NCBI GenBank assembly: GCA_016800925.1
Contig: JABCPU010000287.1
Coordinates: 23,125-87,124 of the forward strand
Origin: Suillus spraguei
Lineage: Eukaryota; Basidiomycota; Agaricomycetes; Boletales; Suillaceae
Direction: 5' to 3'
DNA: 64,000 bases
The translations under genes and the position numbers were made by a program. Of this stretch, positions 11,862 to 24,440 are shown in pieces (the first letter of the stretch is position 1; the number at the start of each line of letters is the position of its first letter). The notes beneath the pieces were generated by a model. It made no database searches. It was not told the origin of the DNA and saw nothing but the letters and a program-made list of their open reading frames with translations.

Positions 11862-13994
11862 TTATTTGAACTTGAAAATGTTCCGCAGAGGAGTAGTAAG
11901 GCGGCTCCTGGGTGCGGCACCTTCAACTCCCATCCTGAGTTCGTTCTCGTTCATCGTCGACCATCGCTTGCGAGCACGAGCGTAGGCAGTTTGCCCGTTT
12001 TCCTTTTCTGCACTGGCGACACGATTATGACGACCAGGAGTAGAGGTTGCCGACCCGTTGAGCTCGGGTACAGGCGGGACCTGCTGACAGACGTTGGTGT
12101 CGACGAGTTTCGGAATGGGCACCTCAGACATGCGATGAGAGCTGAGAATGGTGCCCTTGGGAACGAGCTTGGACTTCATCATGTGCGACTTCTTGATGAC
12201 AGGCTCCTGAATTGCCTTGGGCAGCGGCGCAGTAGAATCCGTCACAAGCACGGGTTCAGCATTCGCAGGCTCCTCTGCGTCTACCGACGTGGGGCTATCG
12301 ATAGGGCTTACGAAGCTGTTCCGTAGAGGAGAAGGGTGCTTCGCTGCTGTTGACTCTGGTACTGACATGACGAATAGGCCCACATCCTGACTGCATCTGA
12401 CATCCTCGAAGCGAACACTCTTAACCTTCTTTAAAATTCCTTTCACCCGCGGAGGGGTGGAAGGAGTAATTAAAACAGGAGGAGAAGGGAGAGGAACGCA
12501 TGGTGGACCAGTCAGGGGCGCTGGAGAAACCTTGACCGCGGGGACTATTGACTGCAGACAAGGAGGTGAGGAAGAACGAGTTGGACCGGGACGAGCGGAA
12601 CAGCGATCTGGAGTGACGTCCAGAGACTCCCTCGGCCTATCTGGTCCGGCCTTTGGCGTAAATGAAGATGTTGGAGTAAGAGATACGTTGTCGACATCGC
12701 CTCGGAGATTAAGGTCGAGGTCATCCTCAAAGGCCCACTCGTCGTCGCGGGAGGATGATGGCATCAACGATACAGAGTCCGTGTCCGAGTCAACAAATGC
12801 ATCTTGACGTTCCTTTACAGGCGTGGAGATCCCACTCGTAAGTGCGGCGTATTGTGATTTGAGGCTTGATAACATACTACCGTGATCGGTGAAAAATTTT
12901 CCATTGGGACTGGGAACGTCAGGATCAAATTTCGGCGACCAGACGGTTGGAGACCCGCGGAAAGCCGTAGGAATATCAGGATACTCCAAATCATTCATTT
13001 GCTTGAGTTGCAAACCGGATACCTTCTTGCCTCTACGAATAGCCAGGGAATCAATAGAACCGAGTTGTGGCAATGCGCGAGATGATTTGTGGCGTGTTGA
13101 TGTCAGTTGCTTTATTGTCTTATCAGAGCAAGGTTCAAGTTCAAGAACGGGACTGGCCGAAGCATGTGCCCGTGTCTCCATTCGTCCGCGGATAGGTGTA
13201 ATGGTTCCTGGCCCAGATGAAATTGTATCTTGCTTGATAATAGTCCTTGGAACGTGAACGGCCCATCGATTATACCCGACCTGAGGCCCAGGACATTCCT
13301 TCGAAATAACAGCGGTCTCCCTGTGGCGCCGGATGCCTGGAATGCAGAGCGTAGAATTGGAGGATGTTTCTTTCGAAGACCCATTCGGGATCCGTTGATT
13401 CATCCGTGCTTGTCGTATCTTTCCATTTTGCGACTTGATGGTTTCAGCCGGAAAGATGGAACCTTCGGAAATCCAGTCACGCCTGGGAACAGAATTATCG
13501 CCAGCCCAGGGGACGTGCCTTGGAGGGCGCTGAGGAGTTAGCTTATCCTACATTTTATTTCGTCAGCTAAAGTGACAAATCGTAGAAAATCTTCAACTCA
13601 CAACCCAAGTGTTCATGAAGAGCTGTTCCTTCATGACCATGTTCATGCGTGGGATCGTTGGCGCAGAGAGAACGATACGAGCGGTGTGTTCGTCTGGATG
13701 TATGTCTCCGAGAGCGATGACACCTGGACGAACAGCAAATGGCACTTGAGCGCGGTGACCTTGGATGATAAATATAGGTGGCTGGTGATTCTTTGGGAAT
13801 GGTGGCACCTCCTCCCAGTCACTTTCATCATCTGCTGAACTCCCTGTGAACGAAAGCGATGGAACAAGCGACTTGAGATCGTCAAACGGGCCTGCTTGAG
13901 CGAGGACGGTTGCGATCTCGAGCGACGGCGGGGACGGCAAGGGAGATGGGCGAGCCGGAAGACGAGGGATACGTGAGGGTGACCCGGAAGACAT
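11862..13994 (-). CDS. Uncharacterised 692-residue protein with a PP1-docking-like motif
   Basis: Two exons on the minus strand, 13994-13602 and 13547-11862, joined across a 54-nt GT-AG intron in phase 0. I recognise no domain. The protein is Ser/Pro/Thr-rich and probably largely disordered. The one clear motif is GILKKVKSVRFEDV (about residue 462), which fits the RVxF class of protein phosphatase 1 docking sites; Ser/Pro sites around it (STPPR, SPLRNSF, SPIDSP) suggest phosphoregulation. The C-terminus is basic (ARKRW, RSRLTTPLRNIFKFK). The start at 13994 (MSSGSPSR) is the first ATG of the open frame with sensible composition; an upstream exon (MAKTPESAAAVELLQ, from 14109) could instead splice to about 13922. 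Real coding sequence is supported by length and clean splice; function inferred only. Confidence 0.7.
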
Positions 13995-14381
13995 ATGATA
14001 CCGAAAAGCAAAGCACAAAAAAAACGCAAGCGCACCAAAGATCAAGGAATATCATGGTCCTCACCTGGAGCAACTCAACGGCCGCGGCTGACTCCGGCGT
14101 TTTAGCCATCCGGCTGAAGAGGCTGACTAGTGCCAGGGTGACTAAGGTTTACAGACTTACTTACACGATGATCATCGTCAACGTATTAAAAGTTCGGAGT
14201 CTTCGTTCAGGAGTGTGTTGTCGGCCCTGCCGCACACTGGAGCAGTCACGTACAATTGTGGTACGTTCGCGAATTTGAAATTGGCATTATAAGCGAAAAA
14301 CTATTACAAATATGATGGAACGCGCACAAGAGAAGATAAACAATCAAAGAAAATTCAATAACATTGCTATACCATGATTCG

Positions 14382-15910
14382 CTATATCTTCAGCCACCCA
14401 AATTTCTTCTTCTCCCTCCCGCACGCGTTTGACCGAGGCGCTGACATCGTATTGGAGCGAGACCTCTTGAAGAACGCCTTGAAAGAAGTCATGCCAGTAG
14501 GCGGAGAGACCAAGGGTGGCGGTGATACATTGGGTACAGAGCGACGACCGCATGCTCTGATAACAGGGGTGCTTGCCGTAGGACTGGTAATGGGAGATGA
14601 ACCAGGTGTGACGACTTCGCGAGGGGGACTCCGGTACCCTTCTGCGGGGTATGCAACCGGTGAGGTAGAGCTTCCAACAAGAAATGATGGCGTGCCCTTC
14701 ATAAGTTGTCAACAGAGAGTATACGATATGAAAGGAAAGGAGTATATCCACCCGAGGCTCGTATATATATCGGACTGATGCCTCCGTGCGATGGGTGTGC
14801 TAGCTGGTGGAACGGCCGAATGACTGGTTGGAAATTGGCACTTTCAAGGAAATCAGTCCTGGAAAAAATGCCAATAGGCAAATTGAATTACCTCAGATAT
14901 ATCATCCGCGGATTCGCTCAGCTTCCGCCTCTTACCTTTGTCTGGCAACACAGGTTGTTGGAGGAAATCTAGGTCATTGTCTTGTTGGAGCGCATGCGAA
15001 CATGATACAGGTACGGTTGAGTCAATGTCAAGTGCTCTCGAGGCCTCTTCAGGGCATGGAAAATTTTGGACCCAACCAGCAAGTTCGTCGAGTTCCTGAA
15101 GCAGTGCGAGCATATCGGGGGGAAAGCCGATCTGTGTCGGGGAGGACGAGCAAGGAATTTCCAGCGGACTTTCGATATGGTAATCAGTCAGGTCGGTTGC
15201 AACAGCATGCATGAAGCGGTCATCCTGGGTTGGGACGAGCCTGAACATCCAACCAGAACGCTTGGAAAGAAGGTCAGATATCGGAGAGCTTGATGCAGTA
15301 GGTGGGCTGAGCGGGAGAGCAGGGGAGTACGGAGGGATGGTGAAGACCGGGGATTTCTGATCGACAACGCGATAGTTCAGCGGAGCGCTTCGCAGTTTGA
15401 GCGCTTTGGTACAGTGGTGGATGGCACCATGTTTAGATTCCAGAAAGCAAGAATTGTTGCCGTTATCGGGGTTTCCATGATCAGAATATGAAACGATCAT
15501 CGATGAGCTATGCTTGTTACTGATGATATTTTCTTCTTCAGCGAGCGTATCATGATTCGAAACGTGAAAAGCAAGCGCATCAACGGGTGCGTATCCTGAC
15601 ATGTTGAACGAGGGCGCTGTATGCGGAGTAACAGAGAGAGCAGTGGGCTGACTTGATATCTGTCATTTCCATGGTGGTGCCTACGACGTTCCGGAGAGGA
15701 GGGACTTTCTGTGACAGAGAAACAAAAGGTGTCAGACGGGACACCTTGTTCGATACTGTAATGGCTGCTCTCGGTTGCCTGCAGTGCCAGAGTGTTTCGC
15801 AAGTCTCGGAGGATGGGTCGAGGTTTCTTTTTTGACGCCCTCCCATCTGATGATGCTGGAGAATCCGAGTGTTCGACGGCGAAAGACTTCGGGAGGGTAT
15901 AGGATGACAT
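14382..15910 (-). CDS. Uncharacterised protein, exon joins uncertain
   Basis: Three coding blocks on the minus strand look real: from ATG 15910 (MSSYTLPKSFAVEHSDSP and a basic KKKPRPILRDLRNTLALQ), then 15602-14890 (Ser/Pro-rich, with PVFTIPPYSPALPLSPP and an acidic LLQELDELAGWVQNFPCPEE), then about 14700-14382 (Pro/Ser-rich, SFKAFFKRSRSNTMSAPRS, ending FGWLKI). Candidate joins are GT at about 15761 (or 15701) to AG at about 15634, and GT at 14887 with the acceptor in front of the last block; a one-base deletion between the first two blocks is equally compatible. No known domain seen. It is a head-to-tail neighbour of the previous unknown gene, and both are Ser/Pro-rich, but I see no evidence of a functional link. 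Confidence 0.5.
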
Positions 15911-17106
15911 GGTGAGCAACCAGTAAAGGCAAACTACTGGTCCAGAAGTTACTAGTACGAGAGAGCAGGTCCGTTCAGTGGTCAGCCGCCCGGCGCTTAC
16001 ATATGACGTCCAGTGAGGCTGACTTAGGACTTGTACCGGGTACCGTCATGAGTTGCTCTGCAATTACAAGTAATAAATACATTGTGCATCAATTATCATC
16101 TACAAAAATCAGCTACACACAGCCAGAGACCACTACAACGTACATACCGTGACATAGTAGCCTCCGAGTTGACAGTTACGTTGCAAAGTCAATAGAAACG
16201 TGTCTCTTCACAAGGTTTCCATCAGATAGGTCGATTTTCGTCTTGAAAAGGTTCAGAGAACCTTCGCAAATCATTAAGCATTATCCTGGTCAATGGTTAT
16301 TGCGATGATCATCGCCAAGTGCACACACGCGAAGTTGTTATCCAAAGAAATGATACGATTATTACGGTAAATGGAAGCGGCGGCATCTCAGTGATCTCAC
16401 GGTAGTCTCGGGTTCAACTGTGCACGTCTATGTTGCTTGTTTTCTGCCCATAGCAATACTCAAACTCGTCCCATTGTTGTAGAGAGCTAGGCGAGCGCTC
16501 ATCACTGAAGTACTAAAGTCTTGTGCTTGCACTGCGCTGCAGTGCAATCCAGGGTGTTGACAACGCTTCACCTCTCATCTCACTACTGTCCATTCTTTTG
16601 CACCACGTATCGTGCCATTATCTTAGACAGCAGCTTGTCAGTTAGAGCACTCGAGTTGGGTGAGTAACATATCCGGATTCGCTTTATCTTGATGAGCCAT
16701 TTTCTATCTTTTGATTTGCACGTCAGGCCGAATGTTATCATTACATGCAGACGATACGCTCATAATCTGAATTTTATATTATCATAAATGATGTCCTGCT
16801 TCCACATTTATATACTCATATCCTTTTGTTTTAGGTCTTGTCAGTGCTTGCGCGAGGGTTTTGCTAGAACATACTGTGAGTATATTGCTCTCTTGTTACA
16901 AATAGCGCAATGAAATTCTGCTCAGTCAGAGCTGCGTGTCTTGCGATGCGTGGTGGAGACAATGTATTCCATACCTGACCACAATATATGTCTATAATAA
17001 CCGCCTTCCATCTCCTCAGGAAAATCTCACTGGATTCTAGATCGCCTCGATAAACCATCTTTATTCATTTAATATCCCATCTCGCTCTCACCTTGCAAAT
17101 ATCCTT
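15911..17106. other. Divergent intergenic region
   Basis: About 1.2 kb between the start of a minus-strand gene and the plus-strand ELMO gene; both promoters must lie here. A 10-base palindrome-like CACTGCGCTGCAGTG is at about 16530. No coding sequence recognised; a 5' UTR intron of the ELMO gene is possible (GTGAGTAAC at about 16659). Confidence 0.4.
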
Positions 17107-20045
17107 ATGTCGACTTCCAACGGTTCTACAGCGCCTGGCGCTTCTCGCACAACTCTCGCACCGCCTGCAACGAATAGCATGCGTCCCAGGTCAACAGGAC
17201 TCGTTCCAACCAACAATGTTACCACTAAGGAGGGCGTGACCGTCCGCACTCGAATCGATCCTACACTCACCGTCGATGATGTAGTCAGGCAGCTCTGCGT
17301 AAATCTCAAAGTTACAGAGCCCTCCTCCAATTTTGCTTTGAGGGATAAAGATACCGATGAGCTGATCGTGAACGAGAATTTGCGGAAGAAGATCAAGAAC
17401 AAGGCGAATCTGAAGTGCGTAACACTGGATTATGATCGAGATGTGTCGCTGATGCTGCATATGCAATGCTCTACAGGTTGGTCAATAGTCCCAGTATCGA
17501 AGCAGCAGAAATCGTCCAGAAACTCATCATCCGAGATGAGAAAACTTTCAAAATGGCTCTCTGGTCATTAAAGAAGTTCATTAAAGTGTGTCGGGCTTAT
17601 TTGTTCATGGTGCTCATGTTAACAATGGTTGTGCTCCCAGGAAGAAAAGTTTGCTCAGGAATTTTGAATCATGGAGGTCTTTCCGAGCTCGCACAAGTTA
17701 TTTGCACCGAGCACGGAAACACACTTGCAGTGCGTGTCATTTTGACCAAGCTAAAGATCAAGTCTTAAGTATCTATTCCAGTACGCTCTCGAAGCAATGC
17801 ACAATCTGATGGACCTGGACTACGGCTGGTCAACCCTCGACAACGCTTTTGTTTTTAAAGTCGTCCAAATCCTCTCTTCGCCAAATTCTCTCATCAACGT
17901 TTGCCGCCCCGCTACCGCTATCCTGAAGAAGCTTGTTGAAGCTGACCCAATGAATGCACCTGGACCACTGATCGCTAGTTCTAGTAGAGCACCTCCTGTT
18001 GCGCCCCCTGGCTCGGTGTATCGGTACGGTTTCCAGATTGTTTTCCAGCAAATGCGGAGGGAGAAAGGATCATTGGAAACTGTCGTGAATCGGCTTGGAA
18101 GCGCAGATACTGCGATGATTCTACATAGGTATGCGGAACGCTCAGGCAATTCGGATAAGAGGGGGACTCACATTCCTGCAGTATGATGCTGATCAATTCC
18201 TTGCTTTCGCACGTCAATGATACTGAGTGGGATGAGTTTATCTCTGAACTAGAACGGCTCAACGTTCGCAAAGCGGTTATAGTGCGTGGCATCCAATTTG
18301 TGTTTCGCAGACCGCTTATGGAGTTTTTAGCGACTCATGTCGTCACATAATATAGATGACCTTACGTCCTCGATTCTCGACTTCCAGGCTAATATCGTGC
18401 GTGTGACATACCGCAAGAAATCGACGCTCGTCGAACCTGAAGTCGAGTCTCTTCATGCGTCTGCTCTTGAATATATATGGAGTTGTAGCAAGGTTCAGGA
18501 AGGGCGGGATAATGATCGTGAAGTATTAAAGTGGCGGAAGCTTGGATTTTCAAGTGAGAATCTGGTGCACGAGTTTCAAGAAGTGGGGGAGCTTGGGCTT
18601 GATTGTTTGGTGAGCACCGTCATTTTCGCCGTATGGTCCCTCGATTAATCATGTCGCAGCGTAATTTTGTTGAAGACGACCCGGATCTGTTCTCGAAAGT
18701 GAGCTTTCTTTGCTCTCACTCACAAAAACCAACATCAATATCGTCGGTAGGTTATATTGGAACAGTTGAGCCGTCCGGTAGATAGGCGATGCCCCATTGC
18801 AAGAGCTTCGAACGAAATTGTTGAACTGCTTGCAGAACATTGGATGATTTTCGCTCCTGCATGTCAGTAATTTGTCTCAGAGTACGCAACTCGTCTGACA
18901 TACCCATCATCAGATTCAACATCGACGACATATCAGCCTTTTTTCCTCAATTTTTACCGGGTCCATGCTCTTGCCACACAATTTTTCTTGCGAATGTGGA
19001 ATGAGAGTGGCTCTGCAGCAGGCGATTTCTCTCGCATTGTGGCGCTCGCTCGAAGCCAGTACGTCATGATTTCCCCTAATTTTTGTTATCTTCACTGCTG
19101 ATTCCCTGAAGGGTCAAAGTGGCGTTGCAAAGGGAAAACATCAAGCCATGGCATGAGGTGGAGCGCGATTTCCTTGATTGCGAGTATCGCGCCGTCAGGG
19201 ACAGGCAGATGCAAGAACTTGAAGCAGAAGACGACCTTCTAAGCAAGGTTCCTGTACGGTAAGAATTTTGGTATCTCATCTTGGGGTCCTTGGTTGATAC
19301 TGGGAAATGAAGGAACTTGAAAGAGAAGATTACTCGCGAGTCTGCCGAGTTCGTCCGTCAACAACGAATACAGTGCCTGTTTCAAGGGGCATGGTTCGTC
19401 AATGGCATCCCCACACCAGCCAATGGCCCTTCGCGGCGGCCAAATGGACCATGGAGATTCATACGACTGGTATGGATCTGATGCCTGCTCCCCAAAGTAA
19501 GCTCATTGGCCCGATAGGACAACGGCCTGAAATATCTCCACTATGTGGACAGTGCGGTCCAGTTCCCCGTTCGAAATGGACTTGAAGATCTACCGGAGCG
19601 GATTGAGATCGCAGCAATCACCCAGATTGCCACAGGCACATGTGCATCTCCTCCAAATATCTTGCGAGATCACCTCGATCTACCTCCGCCTAACAATCTC
19701 ACTCCATCACCCCTATCATTTTCTCTCCTTACAGCCACTGAAGGCTCCCTGGCGGACCAAATCGCATCGGATCAGTCCCGGTGGGCAGATTGGACGGATG
19801 GGCTGAACATGCTTCGGCGGGACAGCGGTCATGTCACATCTGAGGAAACAGCAGGGTACATCAAAGCATTGACAGAGATCGGCCTCAAGATCAAGCTTCT
19901 CGGTGAGTCGATCGCCATTCTCGTATTGCAGAGAAAATCCATAACTTCTTCTAGATCTATCAGGCGAAAAAGTTGATATACCCAGTGGACTGGTGGCGGA
20001 CCTCCTCCAAGCAATACCGATTTCTTCTTCTCAGATCTCATCTGA
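17107..20045 (+). CDS. ELMO/CED-12 family protein (DOCK-partner Rac regulator)
   Basis: Predicted scaffold of a DOCK-type Rac exchange factor, acting on the actin cytoskeleton at membranes. Thirteen exons with 12 GT-AG introns of 48-62 nt (17415-17476, 17586-17640, 17730-17781, 18129-18181, 18282-18330, 18610-18659, 18699-18750, 18863-18913, 19059-19111, 19259-19312, 19470-19517, 19903-19954). Order: N-terminal ubiquitin-like/Ras-binding part, ELMO armadillo region (SPSIEAAEIVQKLIIRDEKT; GGLSELAQVI; LMDLDYGW; INVCRPATAILKKLVEADP), ELMO core (LSRPVDRRCPIARASNEIV; FLNFYRVHALATQFFLRMWN) and a C-terminal PH-like domain. About 769 residues, normal for the family. Two apparent one-base losses break the literal frame: in a T run at 17662-17665 and a G run at about 19998; with both allowed for, the protein ends in a conserved-looking Phe/Ser/Asp tail at 20043-20045. 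Confidence 0.88.
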
Positions 20046-20420
20046 TGCGATGAAAAGTTGGATGTATTTTTCTCTTACAATTATGACTCGTGTGCGTCTA
20101 CCAAGACGTGGTGAGATTTGATGACGGGTGATCATGTAAACAATTCTATTAGTTGCTCGTATACGGCTTTTACAATAAACATCCCTTGTCTCGTGGAAAC
20201 TATATCGAGAGGATGCGTGCAGTTGATGCAGTGTGCAGTTGATGCAGTAGTGGCTGATATACAAGCTGAGGCAGTTGATGCGATGAGATGAGGATTTCTT
20301 GTCAGTGATGTGGAAACTGGGTGCCATATTAGTTGTGCTGGATATGCATGTCATGCGGGGGTTGAACCCGCGATGCGGAAGGTGGGGTATGTGAAATAGA
20401 CCTTATTCTTGATATTGAAG
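20046..20420. other. Convergent 3' intergenic region
   Basis: Short gap between the ends of the convergent ELMO and reductase genes. Contains three copies of GTTGATGCAGT or close relatives at 20221-20285 (a micro-repeat of the words CAGTTGATGC). A T-arm-like hairpin at about 20352 is not part of a tRNA. Confidence 0.45.
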
Positions 20421-22600
20421 CTAGTTGGGAATTGCCTGGGGTGCAGCAGAGCCGTTGGTGTGCTGGGCTGCGTGCTCAGCGCCTGCCTTAAAGAAAGGCT
20501 CGAAGATGGCTTGTGAATCCTTGAAATCGTTGTGGACAACGTTGACGAGGTATGACGATTCGAATATCTCCATCATGAGCTTGCGTGATGGCGTTTCTGC
20601 CTCATAACGTTGGCCCACTTGACACCTAGTTCGTACGCTTCGTCCTGTGGGGCAATATTAGGAATAGTCGTACCGAGCCAAATATGACCCACCTTCCACG
20701 CCATGAAGCTAAGAGCCTCGACAACTGTCGGCTGAACGATCTCCTTGCCGGGGAAGACTCCCCACGTGACAGCGTTGGGTCCGTCGGAATGGGTGTTCGT
20801 CCTTAGGTCACCTTGTTTGTTGATGACGTAGTAGGTCATGTTGCTATCGCGTTCAATGTGGGCAAGCAGGAGTTCTAGTAGTCGAGGTCCAACAAAGAAC
20901 TCTAGATATGCCTAACAAATGGCAGATGCAGATGTCAAGAGGGAGCTTGCGTATCGAAACCGGTGCTTACCTTTTGGTAGACGTACCCATTACTTGGACC
21001 CCAACCGAACTGTGGGTCGTCGCTCCTTGCACCATTGACAGCGGGCTGAGAGTTTATTGTCAAGAAACCAAGTTCGTTCATCTTAGCGAGTTGCAAGGCG
21101 ATGGCAGAGGTTTCGGAAGATGCCGCTTGATTTGACCATGGGAGAGCATTGAGACCACCCAGACAGAATCGGCTAAATAACGATGCAACTTCTGCGAATG
21201 TCTTAGGCTCTCCCCAAAGTTTCAGAGCCTCCTCCTTCTGTAGTAGACGTCAGTAACTGGATTGGTGACTCGTGTTATATATTACTCACCGTTTGTTTGA
21301 GCCAGATACCGTATCCATCGAGTTCACCATATGCGGGACTCCGCGAGTCACCAAACCGACCGTTTGGGAACTCATCCCAGTTTTCAGTGCGTGAAAGGTA
21401 TGATTCGGTCCGATTTGCCCAGAAGATAGGACGGATGTTTTCTTGCCGTCGGTTTGGTGTAAGCGACTGAAACAGAACATGAGAATGAGAAATTCAGCGG
21501 TGAGGGGTATCTACATACTTGTCTCCAGGGCAAAGGCTTAATGGTCTCTACGCGAGGCGTAAGGTTCAACTCCTCCATCAGCATCTTTGTTCCTTTCTCC
21601 AAGTTCATGGTATAAAAGTGAAAACCATGGATACCGAGGCCAGCAGCAAGAATCTTCCGGCACATTTCTGCCACCAGTTTAGTTCCAATCTCCCGAACTT
21701 TCTCGTCGTCATTTTTATAGGGCTCTAGAGCGTCCAAGAAAAATTGCGGAATCTTGGTGTTCGCAAGAGAAGTCGCCTTTAAGAACCCATTCCACGTTTG
21801 AATAGGAGCGATACCAGGAACGATTGGAATTGCGATTCCAGCTGCTCTAACTGCATTTACCCAGTCGATGAATACATCGACGTCGTAGAACATCTGTGTG
21901 AAAATGAAGTTGACGCCTGCATCGATTTTCTCCTTGAGGTACTTCATCTCGAGGTCGCGTTCTGCGGGTGGAAGGAGCTGGAACTGAGGGAATCCAGCGA
22001 CTGCGATATCGAAGTAGTCCCCGTACTTATTGCGGATGTGCTTGACCAGGTCAATTCCGTGCACAAAACCACCCTCAACTGCCTCCCATTCATCCTTCCC
22101 TTGAGGTGGGTCACCACGAAGGGCCAAGACATTACAACAACCAGCCTCTTTTGCTTCCTGTAGTAAATATTAAATTGGTGTACAAGCGAATCGGACGTGA
22201 TTACACACCTGGAGAGCAATGTCGACTTTTTCTTTAGGCATGTTTGTACATGTCAAGTGCATGCATGTTTCTATGCCCACTGAGCCTTGACATGTCTTCA
22301 CCATATGTGCAGTTAAATCAGACGTTCGACCACCAGCATTCCTGTTCGCAGGGCGTAAAGAGGTTTCTCATCTTAAAATTAAATGCCTACCATGTGATGT
22401 CAATGAAATCTGGACCCAGAGCGGTCATGCGCTTTATACGATCAAGCAAGTTTTGCAGACCCTATGAAGACATGAGATAACTGCGCATCTGATGACTCGC
22501 GTTGGGGTCGCACCTGAGCTGTCCGAGGCGGAAAATATTCGAATGACCACCATATTTTGCCCTCTTTGTTAGACTGCTCGATCCTTTTGCTGATTTTCAT
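20421..22600 (-). CDS. Methylenetetrahydrofolate reductase
   Basis: FAD-dependent reduction of 5,10-methylene-THF to 5-methyl-THF for methionine synthesis; cytosolic. Eight exons on the minus strand: 22600-22514, 22461-22391, 22341-22209, 22157-21519, 21466-21290, 21237-20971, 20911-20693, 20644-20421; introns 48-59 nt, all GT-AG, about 605 residues. The catalytic TIM barrel shows [11 protein letters not shown] with the family glutamate, [59 protein letters not shown] and [11 protein letters not shown]. The eukaryotic C-terminal regulatory domain (AdoMet-binding) follows with [28 protein letters not shown] and [10 protein letters not shown]. Yeasts have two paralogues (MET12, MET13); I cannot tell which this is. 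The last exon carries an apparent one-base loss in a G/C run at 20612-20613; without it the frame would end early at a TGA near 20578. Confidence 0.92.
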
Positions 22601-23105
22601 TGGTGAAGGAAGGAAAGGGGGAGACTGTGATTGATAACGTTAAGAGCAAGGTCTGGGACACTTTAAGGACACTTTGATGGATTCCCACCTCTTCTCCTGA
22701 CCTCCGCGAACATCACGTAATCGAGAGAGTTGTGCTGGCTTGCCGCTTGTGGCGAAAGCCGCTCGGGTCGACGAGGCACGAAAAGAGTCTCACACACAGT
22801 CTGTCATCAGAGTTCCAAGTGATGTACCAAATACAGTATACAAGAGCGTGAGAGGTATCAGATCAGAATGCTCATTAAAATGTGTATTGACCAACACAAT
22901 GACAACAGAATGAAACAGTTTTTGTACAACACTGTTGCTATCTGCCTCGAGAAGGGGAAGGATGATGTCGCGGGAATGGTAGCACGAAGATATGGGTCAC
23001 ATAATCTCGTGAATTTCAATCCCTTCTCACGAGAAATGTCTGACAGAAGGAGCATGAGAAACGAGGATGCAGAGTCACGAAAGAGGTGGCCACACCTAGC
23101 AAGCG
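22601..23105. other. Intergenic upstream of MTHFR gene
   Basis: Promoter side of the minus-strand reductase and 3' side of the next minus-strand gene. The sequence at 22858-23055 is open on the minus strand but has no recognisable content. Confidence 0.4.
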
Positions 23106-23533
23106 CTAACTGCTATCATGGACTACATATATGATACAGGTGACCACGATAATGAAAGTGACAGCTGCCATAATGATATGGTGCATTCTGCGAGCGTTAT
23201 CAGCATGATCAAGTCTCGGAAATTGCAAAATTACCTGTGTACAAAGAATGCCCTGACTTTCATTAAGTCATCTAGACCTGTGTGATACTCCCAGAATGCT
23301 GCAGCAATTGTAAGTAGGGCAGCAATAAACTGAAGAATAGCAAGGGGTAAACTGAAAGACCCCAAACTCTCAGACTGTCTCGTGCCAGGAGGTCCAGGAA
23401 GACGGATTTCAAGTAACACTGAGGCAAACATGAGCAATAACAATAGGACAAGCTTGATATGTGACAAGAAATTTCGCTCTAGCATACAAAAGTCGCGGAC
23501 AGTACTGCCCACGACTAGTAGCGGCGTCGGCAT
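23106..23533 (-). CDS. Small DUF202 membrane protein
   Basis: Two exons on the minus strand, 23533-23235 and 23187-23106, with a 47-nt intron; 126 residues. The N-terminal part holds VRDFCMLERNFLSHIKL, the RxFLxxERNxLSxxK signature of DUF202 proteins, then three hydrophobic segments: LVLLLLLMFASVLLEI, LPLAILQFIAALLTIAAAFW and, in exon 2, IIMAAVTFIIVVTCIIYVV. This matches the short three-helix integral membrane architecture of the family; function is unknown, although the same domain forms the membrane part of vacuolar VTC proteins. The start at 23533 is the ATG that leaves a short leader; a further upstream exon cannot be excluded. Confidence 0.8.
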
Positions 23534-23772
23534 CGCATATAAGAATGGCACAACTTTGAAGCTCTCAACTACAACTCAAATGTGCATATCACGTGAAACG
23601 CCCATCCATTATGTAAGTGAGCGTACTGGGCCTCCTACCTCCACTCACTGCAGAAACAAGAAATTTATCAGAGGATATATTCCGAGGGAGACAGGAAGAA
23701 TATCAGAGGCAAAACGTACCTAGCTCATAATCCGACGTAAATCAGATGTGTAAGAGCTCATAGTCGCAAACC

Positions 23773-23805
23773 GAACATTTCCAGAACATTTTCGAACATT
23801 TTCCA
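23773..23805. repeat. Three tandem copies of GAACATTTYCA-like word
   Basis: GAACATTT occurs at 23773, 23784 and 23794, about 240 bases in front of the DUF202 gene start. Arrays of GAA and TTC triplets resemble a heat-shock element, but the spacing (10-11 bases with an extra base between GAA and TTC) does not match the strict 5-bp consensus. Possibly regulatory, possibly chance. Confidence 0.3.
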
Positions 23806-24040
23806 GATGATTGCTCGTGAAATATATACTGTCCCAACACAAGTCAGCTCATGTATATGGTGTTCTCGACCGTCTGAATACACTCTGCTTATTTGAAGGT
23901 GAGTTTATTTAAATATTTCGCCAAGTCCATCTTCCACTCAAACACACGTCAGACGAGAGCAGCTTCGCCATCAACCTAGAGTTGCCCTTCGCATTCGACC
24001 TTCGGAGCGACGAAGCCAGGTCCTGTAGTAAGCTGTTCTT

Positions 24041-24440
24041 GTCTTTTGGCTCGCTTATTTGACGCTGATGATGCTCTGACCGTGTCCCGCTCTCAGGCAA
24101 TGCGTTTCTCGTCTGTTGGCTCACTTACTCACCCTGATGATGCGCTGGTCACATCCCACTCCCAACTAGTGCGTGTTCTCATCTTTTGGCTCGCTTAATA
24201 CCTAACCCTGATGGCGCTCTTGTTGCGTCCCGCTCTCAGAGTATGTGTTGTCGTTTTTTGGTTTGCAGACGCTGATGATACTCTGGCCGTGTTCTAGTCC
24301 TTTGGCTCGATACTGAATGATGCTTTGTATGTTTCCGGCTCTCAGTTGGCGCAGGTTCTCGTGTTCTTGTCCTTTGGCTCGCTCGCTTGATGTTGGCTGC
24401 TTGTCAATGTTATCTTCCCAGGTGAATAGCTAAATCAAAC
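24041..24440. repeat. Degenerate minisatellite, ~70-bp unit, six copies
   Basis: The phrase GTCTTTTGGCTCGCTT, or close variants, starts at about 24041, 24111, 24181, 24253, 24297 and 24369, giving steps of 70, 70, 72, 44 and 72 bases. Each unit continues with a CTGATGATGCTCTGGCCGTG-like and a CCCGCTCTCAG-like part. The 44-base step is a unit with an internal deletion. Noncoding. Confidence 0.75.

Noticed and set aside
20345..20400. T-arm-like hairpin GCGGGGGTTGAACCCGC suggesting a tRNA
   Set aside because: On neither strand can an acceptor stem, D arm and anticodon arm be formed around it.
23773..23805. Heat-shock element
   Set aside because: GAA/TTC spacing is not the strict 5-bp alternation; kept only as a low-confidence repeat.
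24041..24440. CRISPR-like array
   Set aside because: Units are ~70 bp and degenerate throughout with no constant repeat plus unique spacer pattern; eukaryotic minisatellite.
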